Assembly: GCA_905209085.1 (NCBI GenBank) | Contig: CAJLRM010000003.1 | Location: 124,001-188,000, forward strand | Reading direction: 5' to 3' | Length of the DNA: 64,000 nucleotides | Source: an uncultured Eubacteriales bacterium | GTDB taxonomy: Bacteria; Bacillota; Clostridia; Christensenellales; Borkfalkiaceae | In this document: positions 9,094 to 17,747 of the stretch, one piece after another | How positions within the stretch are numbered: the first letter of the stretch is position 1 | Layout of the letters: each line of letters starts with the position of its first letter | Notes under the pieces: generated by a model | Told to the model about the DNA's origin: nothing | What the model saw: only the letters and a program-made list of their open reading frames with translations | Database searches by the model: none | Translations under genes and position numbers: made by a program

Positions 9094-9291
9094 ATCCGAT
9101 CTCCTCCTGACTTTAAAACAATGTTTTGAAGACAGTATCTGCGCTTCCCCTGAAATTATACCCTTTTTCCCCCGCGCTTTCCCGCGTTTTTCTCTCTTTT
9201 AAAACCGGGACGCACCGCTTTTCTTCAAAAAAGGAAAGCCCTTTCCCCGTTTATCGCCGGAGGAAGCGACTCGCGCGTTTGTCGGATTCGA

Positions 9292-10035
9292 TCAATATAC
9301 GAATCTGATCTTTCCATCCAAAAGCCGTTCGGGCGGCGGAGCGTCGGTCGCTACGAGGTCGAACGCGGACAGCGGCGTCAGACGATAGGTGCCGTGCGAA
9401 GAAAACTTGCTGTGGTCGACGACGAGCAGGCGTTTGGAACTCCTCACGAACGCGGCGCGTTTTAGCTCCTTCTGATCCAAGGAACTTTCAAAAACGTCCG
9501 CGCCGATGACGGCTGCGCAGGAGGAGAGCATCAGATCGAACGTAAAATCGTTCAATTGGCGCGCCGTCCAGCTGCCCGTCGCGGAATTGGTGTTGAACTG
9601 CACGTTGCCCCCGAGGAGAATGAGCGTGATATTCGGCTTTTTGGAAAGCTGCATCGCCGTTTGCAGGTTGTTCGTCACCACCGTCTTGTAGCTTAAATCC
9701 ATGCGCTCGGCAAGCGCCAGCGCGGTGGAGGAGCTGTCTACAAAGACGCTCTTGAAAGTGAACTCGGGCAGGATTTTCAGCGCGTTGGTGGCGGCGCGCT
9801 CTTTTTCTTTGGCGTTTTTGCCGATGCGCACGAAAATGGAAACTTCCTCCGCGTTTTCGGGTAGCACCGCGCCCCCGTGACTGCGCTCGATGAGTCCCAT
9901 CGCCTGCATCTCTTTAAGGTCCCGCCGAATGGTCGCCTCGCTCACGTAAAAGCTCGCCGCGAGATTCTTCACCACCGCGGTCTTGTTCCGTCTGAGAAAT
10001 TCCAAAATTTTGTTCTGCCGTTCGCTCGTCAGCAT
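9292..10035 (-). CDS. DeoR-family transcriptional regulator, likely of L-rhamnose catabolism
   Basis: A 247-residue repressor-type protein. The N-terminal DeoR winged helix-turn-helix (residues ~1-55, with LAASFYVSEATIRRDLKEM) is followed by the DeoR C-terminal sugar-phosphate sensor domain (DSSSTALALAERM, NNLQTAMQL, LLGGNVQ, VVDHSKF). It is divergent from rhaB with back-to-back promoters, so I infer that it controls the rhamnose genes and senses a pathway sugar phosphate. The start at 10035 (MLTSERQNKI) is preferred over a longer frame seven codons upstream because GAGAGG precedes it and family members begin this way. Confidence 0.85.
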   Translation of the reverse strand: MLTSERQNKILEFLRRNKTAVVKNLAASFYVSEATIRRDLKEMQAMGLIERSHGGAVLPENAEEVSIFVRIGKNAKEKERAATNALKILPEFTFKSVFVDSSSTALALAERMDLSYKTVVTNNLQTAMQLSKKPNITLILLGGNVQFNTNSATGSWTARQLNDFTFDLMLSSCAAVIGADVFESSLDQKELKRAAFVRSSKRLLVVDHSKFSSHGTYRLTPLSAFDLVATDAPPPERLLDGKIRFVY

Positions 10036-10046
10036 CGCTTTTCCTC

Positions 10047-10133
10047 TCGTTTGCACGTTTTTGTTCGTTTGCGTTTATATCATATCACAAAAATGCTTTT
10101 CTGTCAATATTTCAAACATATATAGACAAACGA
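10047..10133. promoter_or_regulatory. Candidate operator half-sites TCGTTTG between the divergent rhamnose promoters
   Basis: TCGTTTGC occurs at 10047-10054 and again at 10065-10072 (18-bp period). The inverted form CAAACGA occurs at 10127-10133, overlapping the -35 box of the rhaB promoter. Spaced repeats of this kind are typical of DeoR-family operators. Binding is inferred only from position and repetition. Confidence 0.45.
10079..10107 (-). promoter_or_regulatory. Promoter of the DeoR-family regulator gene
   Basis: On the minus strand, TTGACA (10107-10102), a 17-bp spacer and TATGAT (10084-10079). Its -35 box lies 15 bp from that of the opposing rhaB promoter. Confidence 0.8.
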
Positions 10134-10151
10134 AAAAAAGAGTGATATAAT
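10123..10151 (+). promoter_or_regulatory. Promoter of the rhamnose operon
   Basis: TAGACA (10123-10128), a 17-bp spacer and TATAAT (10146-10151), facing rhaB. It would give a leader of about 105 bases. Confidence 0.8.
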
Positions 10152-10263
10152 ATACTCGGATTTGTAAAAGGAAGCGAAAACCGCCCGCGCGAAGCGGGAA
10201 GGGCGGCGGGAGCGCTTCGACAGAACAATCGATGATCGGGAGATCATGACAAGGAGAAACAGG

Positions 10264-11664
10264 ATGAACTACTATCTTGCCATAGACATCGGCGCGTCGT
10301 CGGGACGCCATATCTTGGCGCACCTGCAAGACGGAAAAATGGTTACGGAAGAGATCTACCGTTTTTCAAACGGTCCGCAAATCTTGCCCGGTACGCCGGG
10401 TGCCTTGGGCAGTCAGGGCAATAAGCGTTTGATGTGGGATACCGAGCGCCTGTTCAAAGAGATTTTGAACGGGCTCAAAAGGGCGAAGGAACTGAATAAG
10501 ATTCCCGTTTCCGTGGGCGTAGACACCTGGGGGGTGGACTATGTGCTCCTGGACGAGTCGGACGCTCCTTTGGAGGGCGTGTATTGCTACCGCGACGGAA
10601 GGACAAAGAGCGCCGTTCCCTCCGCGCACCGCCGGATCCCGTTCGCGGAACTATACGCAAAGACGGGCATTCAATATCAGTCTTTCAACACCGTCTATCA
10701 GCTGTACGACGATAAGCGGGACGGCAGACTGCAAAAGGCGAAGACTTTTTTAATGCTCCCCGACTACTTTCACTATCTTTTGACGGGTATAAAGAGGCAG
10801 GAATACACCAATGCCACGACGACGGGCATGGTCAACGCCCTCACGCACGCGTGGGACGAAGAAATCCTCGACGCGCTCGGCTATGATAAAAAGCTGTTCG
10901 GCGCGCTTTCCCAGCCGGGTACGGCGGTGGGCGAATTCACCGACGAAGTGGCGGCGTTCGTAGGATATCGGGCAAAAGTGGTCCTGCCCGCGACGCACGA
11001 CACGGCGAGCGCGGTGCTGGCGGCGCCCCTCGAAGGGCAGACGCCGTATATTTCCAGCGGCACCTGGTCCCTTCTCGGCGTGGAGCAGACCGACGCGCAC
11101 ACTTCGGAGAAGGCGCGCGAGCTGAATTATTCCAATGAAGGCAGCGTAAACAACACCTTCCGCCTGCAAAAGAATATCATGGGGCTTTGGATGATTCAAC
11201 AGGTCCGCCACGAGCTGGACGACAAATACGATTTTTCCATGCTGGCGTCCTTGGCGCGTCTGAACAGAGTGAGCGACGTCGTGGACGTCAACGACGAAAA
11301 ATTCCTCGCCCCGTCCAGCATGATAGAGGCGATCAACGCGTCGGTGGGCAAACAGCTCTCGGTGGGCGGACTCGCGTACTGTATTTTCAACAGCCTCGCC
11401 AAGAGCTATGCGGAGAGCTTGTCCGCGCTGGAAGAGCTGACGAACGAGCGCTATGACACGTTGAACATCATCGGCGGCGGCAGCAAAAACGAGCTTTTAA
11501 ACGAGCTGACGGCGGAATATACGGGCAGGAAGATCGTCACGGGACCCACGGAGGGTACGGCGATCGGCAATTTTATGATGCAGATGGTGGGTATGGGGGA
11601 GCTTTCGTCCGTCGCGGAAGGGAGACGGATCATCAAAACCTCCTTCGACATCCGCGAGGTCTGA
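10264..11664 (+). CDS. rhaB: Rhamnulokinase (L-rhamnulose kinase, FGGY family)
   Basis: A 466-residue cytosolic kinase that phosphorylates L-rhamnulose to L-rhamnulose-1-phosphate with ATP. FGGY-family features are visible: N-terminal phosphate-binding loop AIDIGASSGR, substrate-site segment VGVDTWGVDYVLLD, HDTASAVLA with the catalytic Asp, ISSGTWSLLG, and the C-terminal nucleotide-binding GGGSKNELLN. The start at 10264 (MNYYLAIDIG) is preferred over a frame six codons longer because AAGGAG lies just upstream and the family begins at this point. It is first in the operon rhaB-rhaA-rhaD-rhaM-fucO. Confidence 0.95.
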   Translation: MNYYLAIDIGASSGRHILAHLQDGKMVTEEIYRFSNGPQILPGTPGALGSQGNKRLMWDTERLFKEILNGLKRAKELNKIPVSVGVDTWGVDYVLLDESDAPLEGVYCYRDGRTKSAVPSAHRRIPFAELYAKTGIQYQSFNTVYQLYDDKRDGRLQKAKTFLMLPDYFHYLLTGIKRQEYTNATTTGMVNALTHAWDEEILDALGYDKKLFGALSQPGTAVGEFTDEVAAFVGYRAKVVLPATHDTASAVLAAPLEGQTPYISSGTWSLLGVEQTDAHTSEKARELNYSNEGSVNNTFRLQKNIMGLWMIQQVRHELDDKYDFSMLASLARLNRVSDVVDVNDEKFLAPSSMIEAINASVGKQLSVGGLAYCIFNSLAKSYAESLSALEELTNERYDTLNIIGGGSKNELLNELTAEYTGRKIVTGPTEGTAIGNFMMQMVGMGELSSVAEGRRIIKTSFDIREV

Positions 11665-11759
11665 CGGGATATGCCCGAAAGAGAAACGCCCGGCGTTTTC
11701 GCAACGGGCGCGAAAGGACAGGATAGAGATAAAGAAATTAAGAATAAGGAGATCAACTT

Positions 11760-13004
11760 ATGTCAAGATACGAGGAAGCGAAAAAAATGTACGCCGCTTA
11801 CGGCGTGGATGCGGAAGCGGCGATAGAGCGCCTCAAAGAGATCCCTCTCAGCGTACATTGCTGGCAGGGGGACGACGTTTTGGGCTTCGACGGGAGCGAT
11901 TCTCTCGACGGAGGCATTCAGACGACGGGTAACTATCCCGGCAAAGCGACGGGGTTTGAACAGCTGAAAGAGGACATCGTAAAGGCGTTTTCTTTAATGC
12001 CCGGCAAAAAACGGCTCAACCTGCACGCGAGCTATGCCGTTCTCGGCGCGGACAAAGGCAAAGTGGACAGAGATGCGTATACGTATCAATATTTCGAGCC
12101 GTGGTTGAAATTCGCCAAGGAAAACGGCATCGCGGGCATCGACTTTAACCCGACGTTTTTTGCGCATCCCAAGATGAAAGACGGTCTTTCCCTCTCGTCG
12201 CCGGACGAACCCACCCGCAAATTCTGGGTGAACCACGGCAAGGCTTGTTTGAAAATCGCGGCGGAGCTGGGCAAGGCGATGGGAAGTCCCTGTTTCGTCA
12301 ATATCTGGATTCCCGACGGCTATAAGGACATTCCCGCGGATCGGCTGGGACCCCGTCTGCGCCTGAAAAAATCCCTCGACGAAATTTTGGCGGATTACGA
12401 TAAAAAGTGGGTGATCCCCGCGGTGGAGAGCAAGGTGTTCGGCATCGGCGTGGAAAGCTACACGGTCGGCAGCAACGAATTTTATCAGAATTACGCGGCG
12501 AAGGCGGGCATCTGCTGCCTTTTGGATACGGGGCATTATCATCCCACGGAGGTCGTTTCGGACAAGATTCCCGCGCTGCTCGCGTTTTACGACAAAGTGG
12601 CGCTCCACGTTTCCCGTCCCGTCAGATGGGACAGCGACCACGTGGTGCTTCTCGAAGACGAATTAAAAGAGATCGCCAAGGAGATCGTGAGAAACGACGC
12701 GACGGAGAAAGTAATCATCGGATTGGACTATTTCGACGCTTCCATCAATCGTATCGGCGCCTGGGTGACGGGCGTGAGGGCGATGCAGAAAGCGCTGTTG
12801 TACGCGTTGCTGTTGCCCAACGCCGAGTTGAAATCGTTGCAGGACGAAGCCAATTTCGGCAAGCTCATGTATCTCAACGAGGAGTTTAAGACGCTGCCCC
12901 TCGGCGATATCTGGAACGAATATCTCGCTCGGCAGGGCATGAATAACGATTGGTACGCGGAAGTGGAAAAATACGAAAGGGACGTCCTTATAAAGCGCGC
13001 CTGA
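11760..13004 (+). CDS. rhaA: L-rhamnose isomerase
   Basis: A 414-residue metal-dependent TIM-barrel enzyme interconverting L-rhamnose and L-rhamnulose. The family signature is clear from the start (LKEIPLSVHCWQGDDVLGF) through GGIQTTGNYPGKA, LNLHASYA, GIDFNPTFFAHP, NIWIPDGYKD, LDTGHYHPTE and HVSRPVRWDSDHVV, which supply the metal-binding His, Glu and Asp residues. Length matches the family. AAGGAGA precedes the ATG. It follows rhaB by 95 bases with no terminator between. Confidence 0.97.
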   Translation: MSRYEEAKKMYAAYGVDAEAAIERLKEIPLSVHCWQGDDVLGFDGSDSLDGGIQTTGNYPGKATGFEQLKEDIVKAFSLMPGKKRLNLHASYAVLGADKGKVDRDAYTYQYFEPWLKFAKENGIAGIDFNPTFFAHPKMKDGLSLSSPDEPTRKFWVNHGKACLKIAAELGKAMGSPCFVNIWIPDGYKDIPADRLGPRLRLKKSLDEILADYDKKWVIPAVESKVFGIGVESYTVGSNEFYQNYAAKAGICCLLDTGHYHPTEVVSDKIPALLAFYDKVALHVSRPVRWDSDHVVLLEDELKEIAKEIVRNDATEKVIIGLDYFDASINRIGAWVTGVRAMQKALLYALLLPNAELKSLQDEANFGKLMYLNEEFKTLPLGDIWNEYLARQGMNNDWYAEVEKYERDVLIKRA

Positions 13005-13212
13005 AAAAACGTTAGAAACTTTTAAACGGAAAAAAAGCTCCCTGATTATCGTCCGGGAAAATTCGGCGAATAAACTTGGAAGGGAGCGGGTGTGCCCATA
13101 TGCGCATATCGGAGCGGAAACTCAAAATTTGCGCGAAATTAAAAACGGGCATACCGGATATGCGATAAAGAAAATTAGAATTTATAAAAATCCGAGGAGT
13201 ATTAAAAACATC

Positions 13213-14067
13213 ATGGGATTCATGGACGATTTGAAAAAGAGCGCGAGCAAACTCACGAGAAAGAACATTCTCGAAGCGCCCTTTGTGAAGGAAATGTGCA
13301 AGACCACCGCCAATATGTACCGTCTTGGCTGGGACGAAAGGAACGGCGGCAATATCAGCTATCTGCTCGACGAAAAGGAAGTGGCGGAATATCTCGACCT
13401 CGCGGAAGTTCTCCGCACCATTCCGACGGGCTTCGACGCCACGGCGCTCATCGGTAAGATTTTCATCGTCACGGGCACTGGCAAATATTTCAAAAACGTG
13501 GAGGGCGATCCCGAAACCAATCTCGGCATCATCCGTATCGCTCAGGACGGCACCACGGCGGAACTCCTTTGGGGCTATAAGGACGGCGGCAAATTCACTT
13601 CCGAGCTGCCCGCGCACCTCATGAGCCACATTTCCCGCTTAGGCGTCGACCCCGAAAACAGGATCGTCATGCACTCTCATCCCACGTATACGATCGCGAT
13701 GAACGCGGTGTGCCCCATCGACGAAAAGGACTTTACGCATCGGCTTTGGCAGTCGAACACGGAATCCATCGTCGTCTTTCCCGACGGCGTGGGAATCCTG
13801 CCCTGCATGGTCTGCGGCACCAATGAGATCGGGGCGGCTACGGCGGAAAAGATGAAAAAGTACCGCCTCGTGGTGTGGACGAATCACGGCATTTACGGCT
13901 GCGGCAAGGACATCGACGAAGCGTTCGGGCTGATCGAAACGGTGGAGAAGACGGCGCAGATTTATATGCTCGCATTGGGGCGCGCCGTCAACGTCATTCC
14001 CGACGAAACGCTCAAAGGCCTGGCGGAACGTTTCAGCGTAACGCCGCTGGAAGGCGTTTTGAAATAA
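13213..14067 (+). CDS. rhaD: Rhamnulose-1-phosphate aldolase
   Basis: A 284-residue class II (zinc) aldolase that cleaves L-rhamnulose-1-phosphate to dihydroxyacetone phosphate and L-lactaldehyde. The N-terminus shows the family segment KTTANMYRLGWDERNGGN. SELPAHL holds the catalytic Glu, while MHSHPTYTIAM and TNHGIYGCG supply the zinc-binding histidines. The open frame runs upstream to about 13090, but the family begins near 13213. The upstream GAGGAG is 13 bases away, longer than usual, so ATG 13222 (nine bases further) is an alternative with less support. Product lactaldehyde is passed to FucO, encoded downstream. Confidence 0.95.
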   Translation: MGFMDDLKKSASKLTRKNILEAPFVKEMCKTTANMYRLGWDERNGGNISYLLDEKEVAEYLDLAEVLRTIPTGFDATALIGKIFIVTGTGKYFKNVEGDPETNLGIIRIAQDGTTAELLWGYKDGGKFTSELPAHLMSHISRLGVDPENRIVMHSHPTYTIAMNAVCPIDEKDFTHRLWQSNTESIVVFPDGVGILPCMVCGTNEIGAATAEKMKKYRLVVWTNHGIYGCGKDIDEAFGLIETVEKTAQIYMLALGRAVNVIPDETLKGLAERFSVTPLEGVLK

Positions 14068-14091
14068 GGCGGGCTGCGGAGGATGCGGGAA

Positions 14092-14409
14092 ATGGAGCGC
14101 TATGCGTGGAGAGCGTCTGTCAAGCCCGGCAAACAGGCGGAATATATCGAACGTCACAATCAAATCTGGCCTCAGATGAAAGCCGTCTTGAAGGAGGCGG
14201 GCATCGTCAATTATTCCATTTGGCTGGCGGACGGCGAGGTGTTCGGCTACTACGAATGTGAAAAGGGCGCCGCATACGCCGCGAAAGTGCAGTCGGAAAG
14301 CCCCGTGGTGGACAGATGGAACGAGTATATGAAGGACGTCATGGAGATGGAGAAGGACGAAAAGACGGGCGCGCAGCCTCTCCTGCAAGAGGTTTTCTAT
14401 CTCCCGTAA
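14092..14409 (+). CDS. rhaM: L-rhamnose mutarotase
   Basis: A 105-residue enzyme that interconverts the alpha and beta anomers of L-rhamnose. It has the family pattern: N-terminal RYAWRASVKPG, then YIERHNQIWPQM with the active-site His, NYSIWL, and C-terminal WNEYMKDVMEMEKDE. Two ATGs are in frame. The one at 14083 abuts the GGAGG site (no spacing), while the one at 14092 has a normal 9-base gap, so 14092 is chosen. It lies 24 bases after rhaD in the same operon. Confidence 0.95.
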   Translation: MERYAWRASVKPGKQAEYIERHNQIWPQMKAVLKEAGIVNYSIWLADGEVFGYYECEKGAAYAAKVQSESPVVDRWNEYMKDVMEMEKDEKTGAQPLLQEVFYLP

Positions 14410-14595
14410 AGCCCTTTAAAGACGGGAATGTTTCCCTGCGGCGCTCCCGCGTTTGAAGAAAGAGAAACCGTTTATATTAGGGGCGAAAGGTCGGCTTTCG
14501 CAAGGGAGTCACAACGACCTCGGACAGATAAAATTTTTCGTTTTTCTAAACGATAGATCAAAAACAAAAATAAATAAAACAAGGAGATATCAACA

Positions 14596-15741
14596 ATGGC
14601 AAGAATCGTTTTAAACGAAACAAGTTACCACGGCGCGGGCTGTATCAAGGAAATCCCGGGAGAAGTCGCCCGGAGAGGTCTGAACAAGGCGTTCGTCTGT
14701 TCGGATCCCGACCTTGTCAAATTCGGAGTCACGAAGAAGGTGCTCGACGTGCTGGACGAGGCGAAGATCGCGTACACCCTGTACTCCAATATCAAACCCA
14801 ATCCTACGATCGAAAACGTCCAGACGGGCGTGGCGGCGTTTAAGGAAAGCGGCGCGGACTTCCTCATCGCCATCGGCGGCGGTTCTTCGATGGATACGGC
14901 GAAAGCGGTCGGCATCATCATCGCCAATCCCGAATTCGAGGACGTGCGTTCTCTGGAAGGCGTAGCGCCGACGAAGAATCCTTCCGTTCCCATCATCGCG
15001 GTTCCCACGACGGCGGGCACGGCGGCCGAGGTCACGATTAATTATGTCATTACGGATGTCGAAAAGAAGCGCAAATTCGTCTGCGTGGACGTACACGACA
15101 TTCCCGTCGTTGCTGTGGTCGATCCCGAAATGATGGCTTCGATGCCCAAGGGCTTGACGGCTTCCACGGGTATGGACGCGCTGACGCACGCGATTGAAGG
15201 CTATATCACCAAAGGCGCCTGGGAGATGACGGATATGTTCCATCTGGAAGCGATTCGCCTGATTGCCGAATCCCTCCGCGGCGCGGTCGCCAACACCAAA
15301 GAGGGCAGAGAGGGGATGGCGCTCGGTCAGTATATCGCGGGCATGGGTTTCTCTAACGTAGGGCTTGGCATCGTGCACTCCATGGCGCACTCTTTGGGCG
15401 CCGTCTACGATACCCCGCACGGCGTGGCCAACGCAATCCTCCTTCCCACCGTCATGGAATATAACGCTCCCGCGACGGGCGAAAAATACCGTTATATCGC
15501 CAAGGCAATGGGCGTGGAAGGCACTGAAAAAATGACCCAGGCGGAATACAGAAAGGCGGCGGTGGAAGCGGTCAGACAGCTTTCCAAGGACGTCGGCATT
15601 CCTCAGGATTTAAAAGCCATCGTCAAAGACGAGGACGTGGATTTCCTCGCGCAGTCCGCGATGGACGACGCTTGCCGTCCCGGCAATCCCAAGGATCCCA
15701 CATTGGAAGATATCAAAGCCCTGTATCGCTCTTTGATGTAA
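14596..15741 (+). CDS. fucO: Lactaldehyde reductase (iron-containing alcohol dehydrogenase)
   Basis: A 381-residue group III alcohol dehydrogenase that reduces L-lactaldehyde from rhamnose breakdown to L-1,2-propanediol with NADH. Features are the nucleotide-binding GGGSSMDTAKA, VPTTAGTAAEVT, and the metal ligands in MDALTHAIE and VHSMAHSLGAVYDTPHG. Closest in pattern to FucO rather than to butanol dehydrogenases. It ends the rhamnose gene set, separated from rhaM by 186 bases that hold a small stem-loop (GCGAAAG/CTTTCGC, near 14482-14500) but no clear promoter. AAGGAGATAT precedes the ATG. A near-universal reductase of this type is also present as the C-terminal half of AdhE at 59-60 kb. Confidence 0.9.
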   Translation: MARIVLNETSYHGAGCIKEIPGEVARRGLNKAFVCSDPDLVKFGVTKKVLDVLDEAKIAYTLYSNIKPNPTIENVQTGVAAFKESGADFLIAIGGGSSMDTAKAVGIIIANPEFEDVRSLEGVAPTKNPSVPIIAVPTTAGTAAEVTINYVITDVEKKRKFVCVDVHDIPVVAVVDPEMMASMPKGLTASTGMDALTHAIEGYITKGAWEMTDMFHLEAIRLIAESLRGAVANTKEGREGMALGQYIAGMGFSNVGLGIVHSMAHSLGAVYDTPHGVANAILLPTVMEYNAPATGEKYRYIAKAMGVEGTEKMTQAEYRKAAVEAVRQLSKDVGIPQDLKAIVKDEDVDFLAQSAMDDACRPGNPKDPTLEDIKALYRSLM

Positions 15742-15857
15742 TTCCATCTCCCGTATGGCTTTTTGAAATACGCCCGCTACTCGGGAAGGCAAAGTTTTTT
15801 CGAAAAACTCTTTTTCCAAAGATGGCAAAGCGTTTTTTAGCGGAATAAAGTAAAAAG

Positions 15858-15891
15858 ACACCCCGTTTCCGATTTGTCGGAAGCGGGGTGT
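15858..15891. terminator. Shared bidirectional terminator between fucO and the ATP synthase operon
   Basis: A 15-bp stem (arms 15858-15872 and 15877-15891, one G-T pair, loop TTTG). On the minus strand it is followed at once by CTTTTTAC, a good T-run for the end of the atp operon. On the plus strand the T-run is displaced by about ten bases. Confidence 0.85.
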
Positions 15892-15948
15892 TATCGTCTG
15901 ATTTTTTCGACGGCGCGATAAATCGGCTTTTTCGCGCGCAGACAACGA

Positions 15949-16353
15949 TTATTTGGAGTTCTTTTCCAAATTGATAAACGTCTTTGCCATTTCGATCTTG
16001 TTGATGCGATATTCGAGGAAGCTTTGCTTTCTCCGCTCCTTCTCCTGCGCCATCGCCGTTTCCCGGCGCTTAATCGCTTCGTCCAGCTTTTCTTCCCAGG
16101 CGAGAAAATCGCTTTGCAAAACGACTCTGTCGCCGTAAATTGCCACCATGCCCTCGCCTGTGGCGAAGGATCTGACGGCGCCGTCCGCTTCCGTCAGCTT
16201 CGCCATGTCCGTAGTGATATTGATGAACATAGGCATATGCCCGGGCAGAATGGAGATCCTGCCGCACGGCTCCACGACGGAAAGCTCGCTCACTTCGCCT
16301 TCGTAAAACTGTTTGTCGGGGCGAAGCATCAAAAGGGAAAAAGTCTTCTTCAT
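15949..16353 (-). CDS. atpC: ATP synthase F1 epsilon subunit
   Basis: A 134-residue F1 stalk subunit with both usual parts: the N-terminal beta-sandwich (LLMLRPDKQFYEGEVSEL, ISILPGHMPMFINI) and the C-terminal two-helix hairpin (EKLDEAIKRRETAMAQEKER). It couples rotation to catalysis and restrains ATP hydrolysis. The ATG overlaps the atpD stop in an ATGA arrangement, fixing the start at 16353 although the frame is open further upstream. Last gene of the operon, 60 bases before the shared terminator. Confidence 0.95.
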   Translation of the reverse strand: MKKTFSLLMLRPDKQFYEGEVSELSVVEPCGRISILPGHMPMFINITTDMAKLTEADGAVRSFATGEGMVAIYGDRVVLQSDFLAWEEKLDEAIKRRETAMAQEKERRKQSFLEYRINKIEMAKTFINLEKNSK

Positions 16354-17732
16354 GCCTTGTACCCCGCAATGTCGGTAAGACTGCCGATAAAGTAGAACTC
16401 GCTTTCGGGGATGTCGTCGCATTTGCCGTCGAGGATGGCGTTGCAGTCCTCGATGGTCTGCTCCAAAGGCACATACTTTCCTTCGATGCCCGTGTAGACC
16501 GCCGCGACGGAAAAGGGCTGTGAGAAAAATCTCTGCAATTTTCTCGCGCGGTAGACGAGCAGCTTATCTTCCCCGTTGAGTTCGTCCATACCCAAAATGG
16601 CGATGATGTCCTGTAACTCCTTATATCGCTGTAAAGTTTCGATCGCCCGCTTTGCCGTGGCATAGTGCTTTTCCCCGACGATGTCGGGTTCGAGAATGCG
16701 GCTGGTGGATTCCAGGGGATCGACGGCGGGGTAAATGCCTTCTTCCACCACCTTCCTCGAAAGCACGGTGGTCGCGTCGAGATGGCTGAAAATCGTGGCG
16801 GGGGCGGGGTCGGTCAAATCGTCCGCGGGCACGTAGATCGCCTGAATGGAAGTGATGGAGCCGTGTTTGGTAGAGGTGATCCGCTCTTCCAGCTGCCCCA
16901 ATTCTCCCGCGAGGGTGGGTTGATAGCCCACCGCCGAAGGCATACGCCCGAGCAGGGCGGAAATTTCCGAGCCTGCCTGCACGTAGCGGAAAATGTTGTC
17001 GATAAAGAGGAGTACGTCCTGATTCTGCGCGTCGCGGAAATATTCCGCCATGGTCAGTCCCGTGAAGGCGGCGCGCATTCTCGCGCCGGGGGATTCGTTC
17101 ATCTGCCCGAACACCAAGGCGGTGTTTTGAAGCACGCCCGACTCCGTCATTTCCTGCGCCATCTCAAACCCTTCGCGGCTGCGCTCTCCGACGCCGATGA
17201 ACACCGAACGGCCGTTGTGGTGGGTGGCGATGCCTGAGATCAGCTCCTGAATCAGCACTGTCTTTCCCACGCCCGCGCCGCCGAAAAGTCCGATTTTTCC
17301 GCCTTTTGCGTAGGGGGTGAGCAGGTCTATGACTTTGATGCCCGTTTCGAAAACCTCCGTGACGGGGCTTTGCTCCGTCAAAGCGGGCGGGTGGCGGTAA
17401 ATGGACATGGCGGGGCCGCCGAGTCCGCCCTTCCCGTCCACGGGCTTGCCGAGGGCGTTTAAGACTCTGCCCGCCACCTGATCCCCGACGGGAACGGAGA
17501 TGCTCCCGCCCGTCGTTCTCACTTCAAGCCCGCGCGAGAGTCCGTCCGTCGCTTCGAGGGCGATACAGCGGCATACGCCGCCCGGAAGATGCGCCATCAC
17601 TTCGAGATCCACCGTCCTGTCCGTATCGATGACGTATAAAAGCTCGTTTTGGTTAGGCAGGTGATTGTCGAATTTTACGTCTACCACCGAACCGATAATC
17701 TGTACGACTGTTCCCGTATGTTTTTTTATCAT
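16350..17732 (-). CDS. atpD: ATP synthase F1 beta subunit
   Basis: The 460-residue catalytic subunit of the F1 head. The Walker A loop GGAGVGKTVLIQEL, GERSREG, the Walker B region VLLFIDNIFR, SALLGRMPSAVGYQP and the C-terminal KLQRFFSQPF are all present. DNIFRYVQAG replaces the commoner FRFTQAG form. The length is normal for the family. It follows atpG by 15 bases and overlaps atpC. Confidence 0.98.
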   Translation of the reverse strand: MIKKHTGTVVQIIGSVVDVKFDNHLPNQNELLYVIDTDRTVDLEVMAHLPGGVCRCIALEATDGLSRGLEVRTTGGSISVPVGDQVAGRVLNALGKPVDGKGGLGGPAMSIYRHPPALTEQSPVTEVFETGIKVIDLLTPYAKGGKIGLFGGAGVGKTVLIQELISGIATHHNGRSVFIGVGERSREGFEMAQEMTESGVLQNTALVFGQMNESPGARMRAAFTGLTMAEYFRDAQNQDVLLFIDNIFRYVQAGSEISALLGRMPSAVGYQPTLAGELGQLEERITSTKHGSITSIQAIYVPADDLTDPAPATIFSHLDATTVLSRKVVEEGIYPAVDPLESTSRILEPDIVGEKHYATAKRAIETLQRYKELQDIIAILGMDELNGEDKLLVYRARKLQRFFSQPFSVAAVYTGIEGKYVPLEQTIEDCNAILDGKCDDIPESEFYFIGSLTDIAGYKA

Positions 17733-17747
17733 AACTTTAAAACCTTC

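Noticed and set aside
13098..13109. Perfect 12-base palindrome ATATGCGCATAT between rhaA and rhaD
   Set aside because: It lies inside an operon with no promoter nearby; short palindromes of this size can arise by chance.
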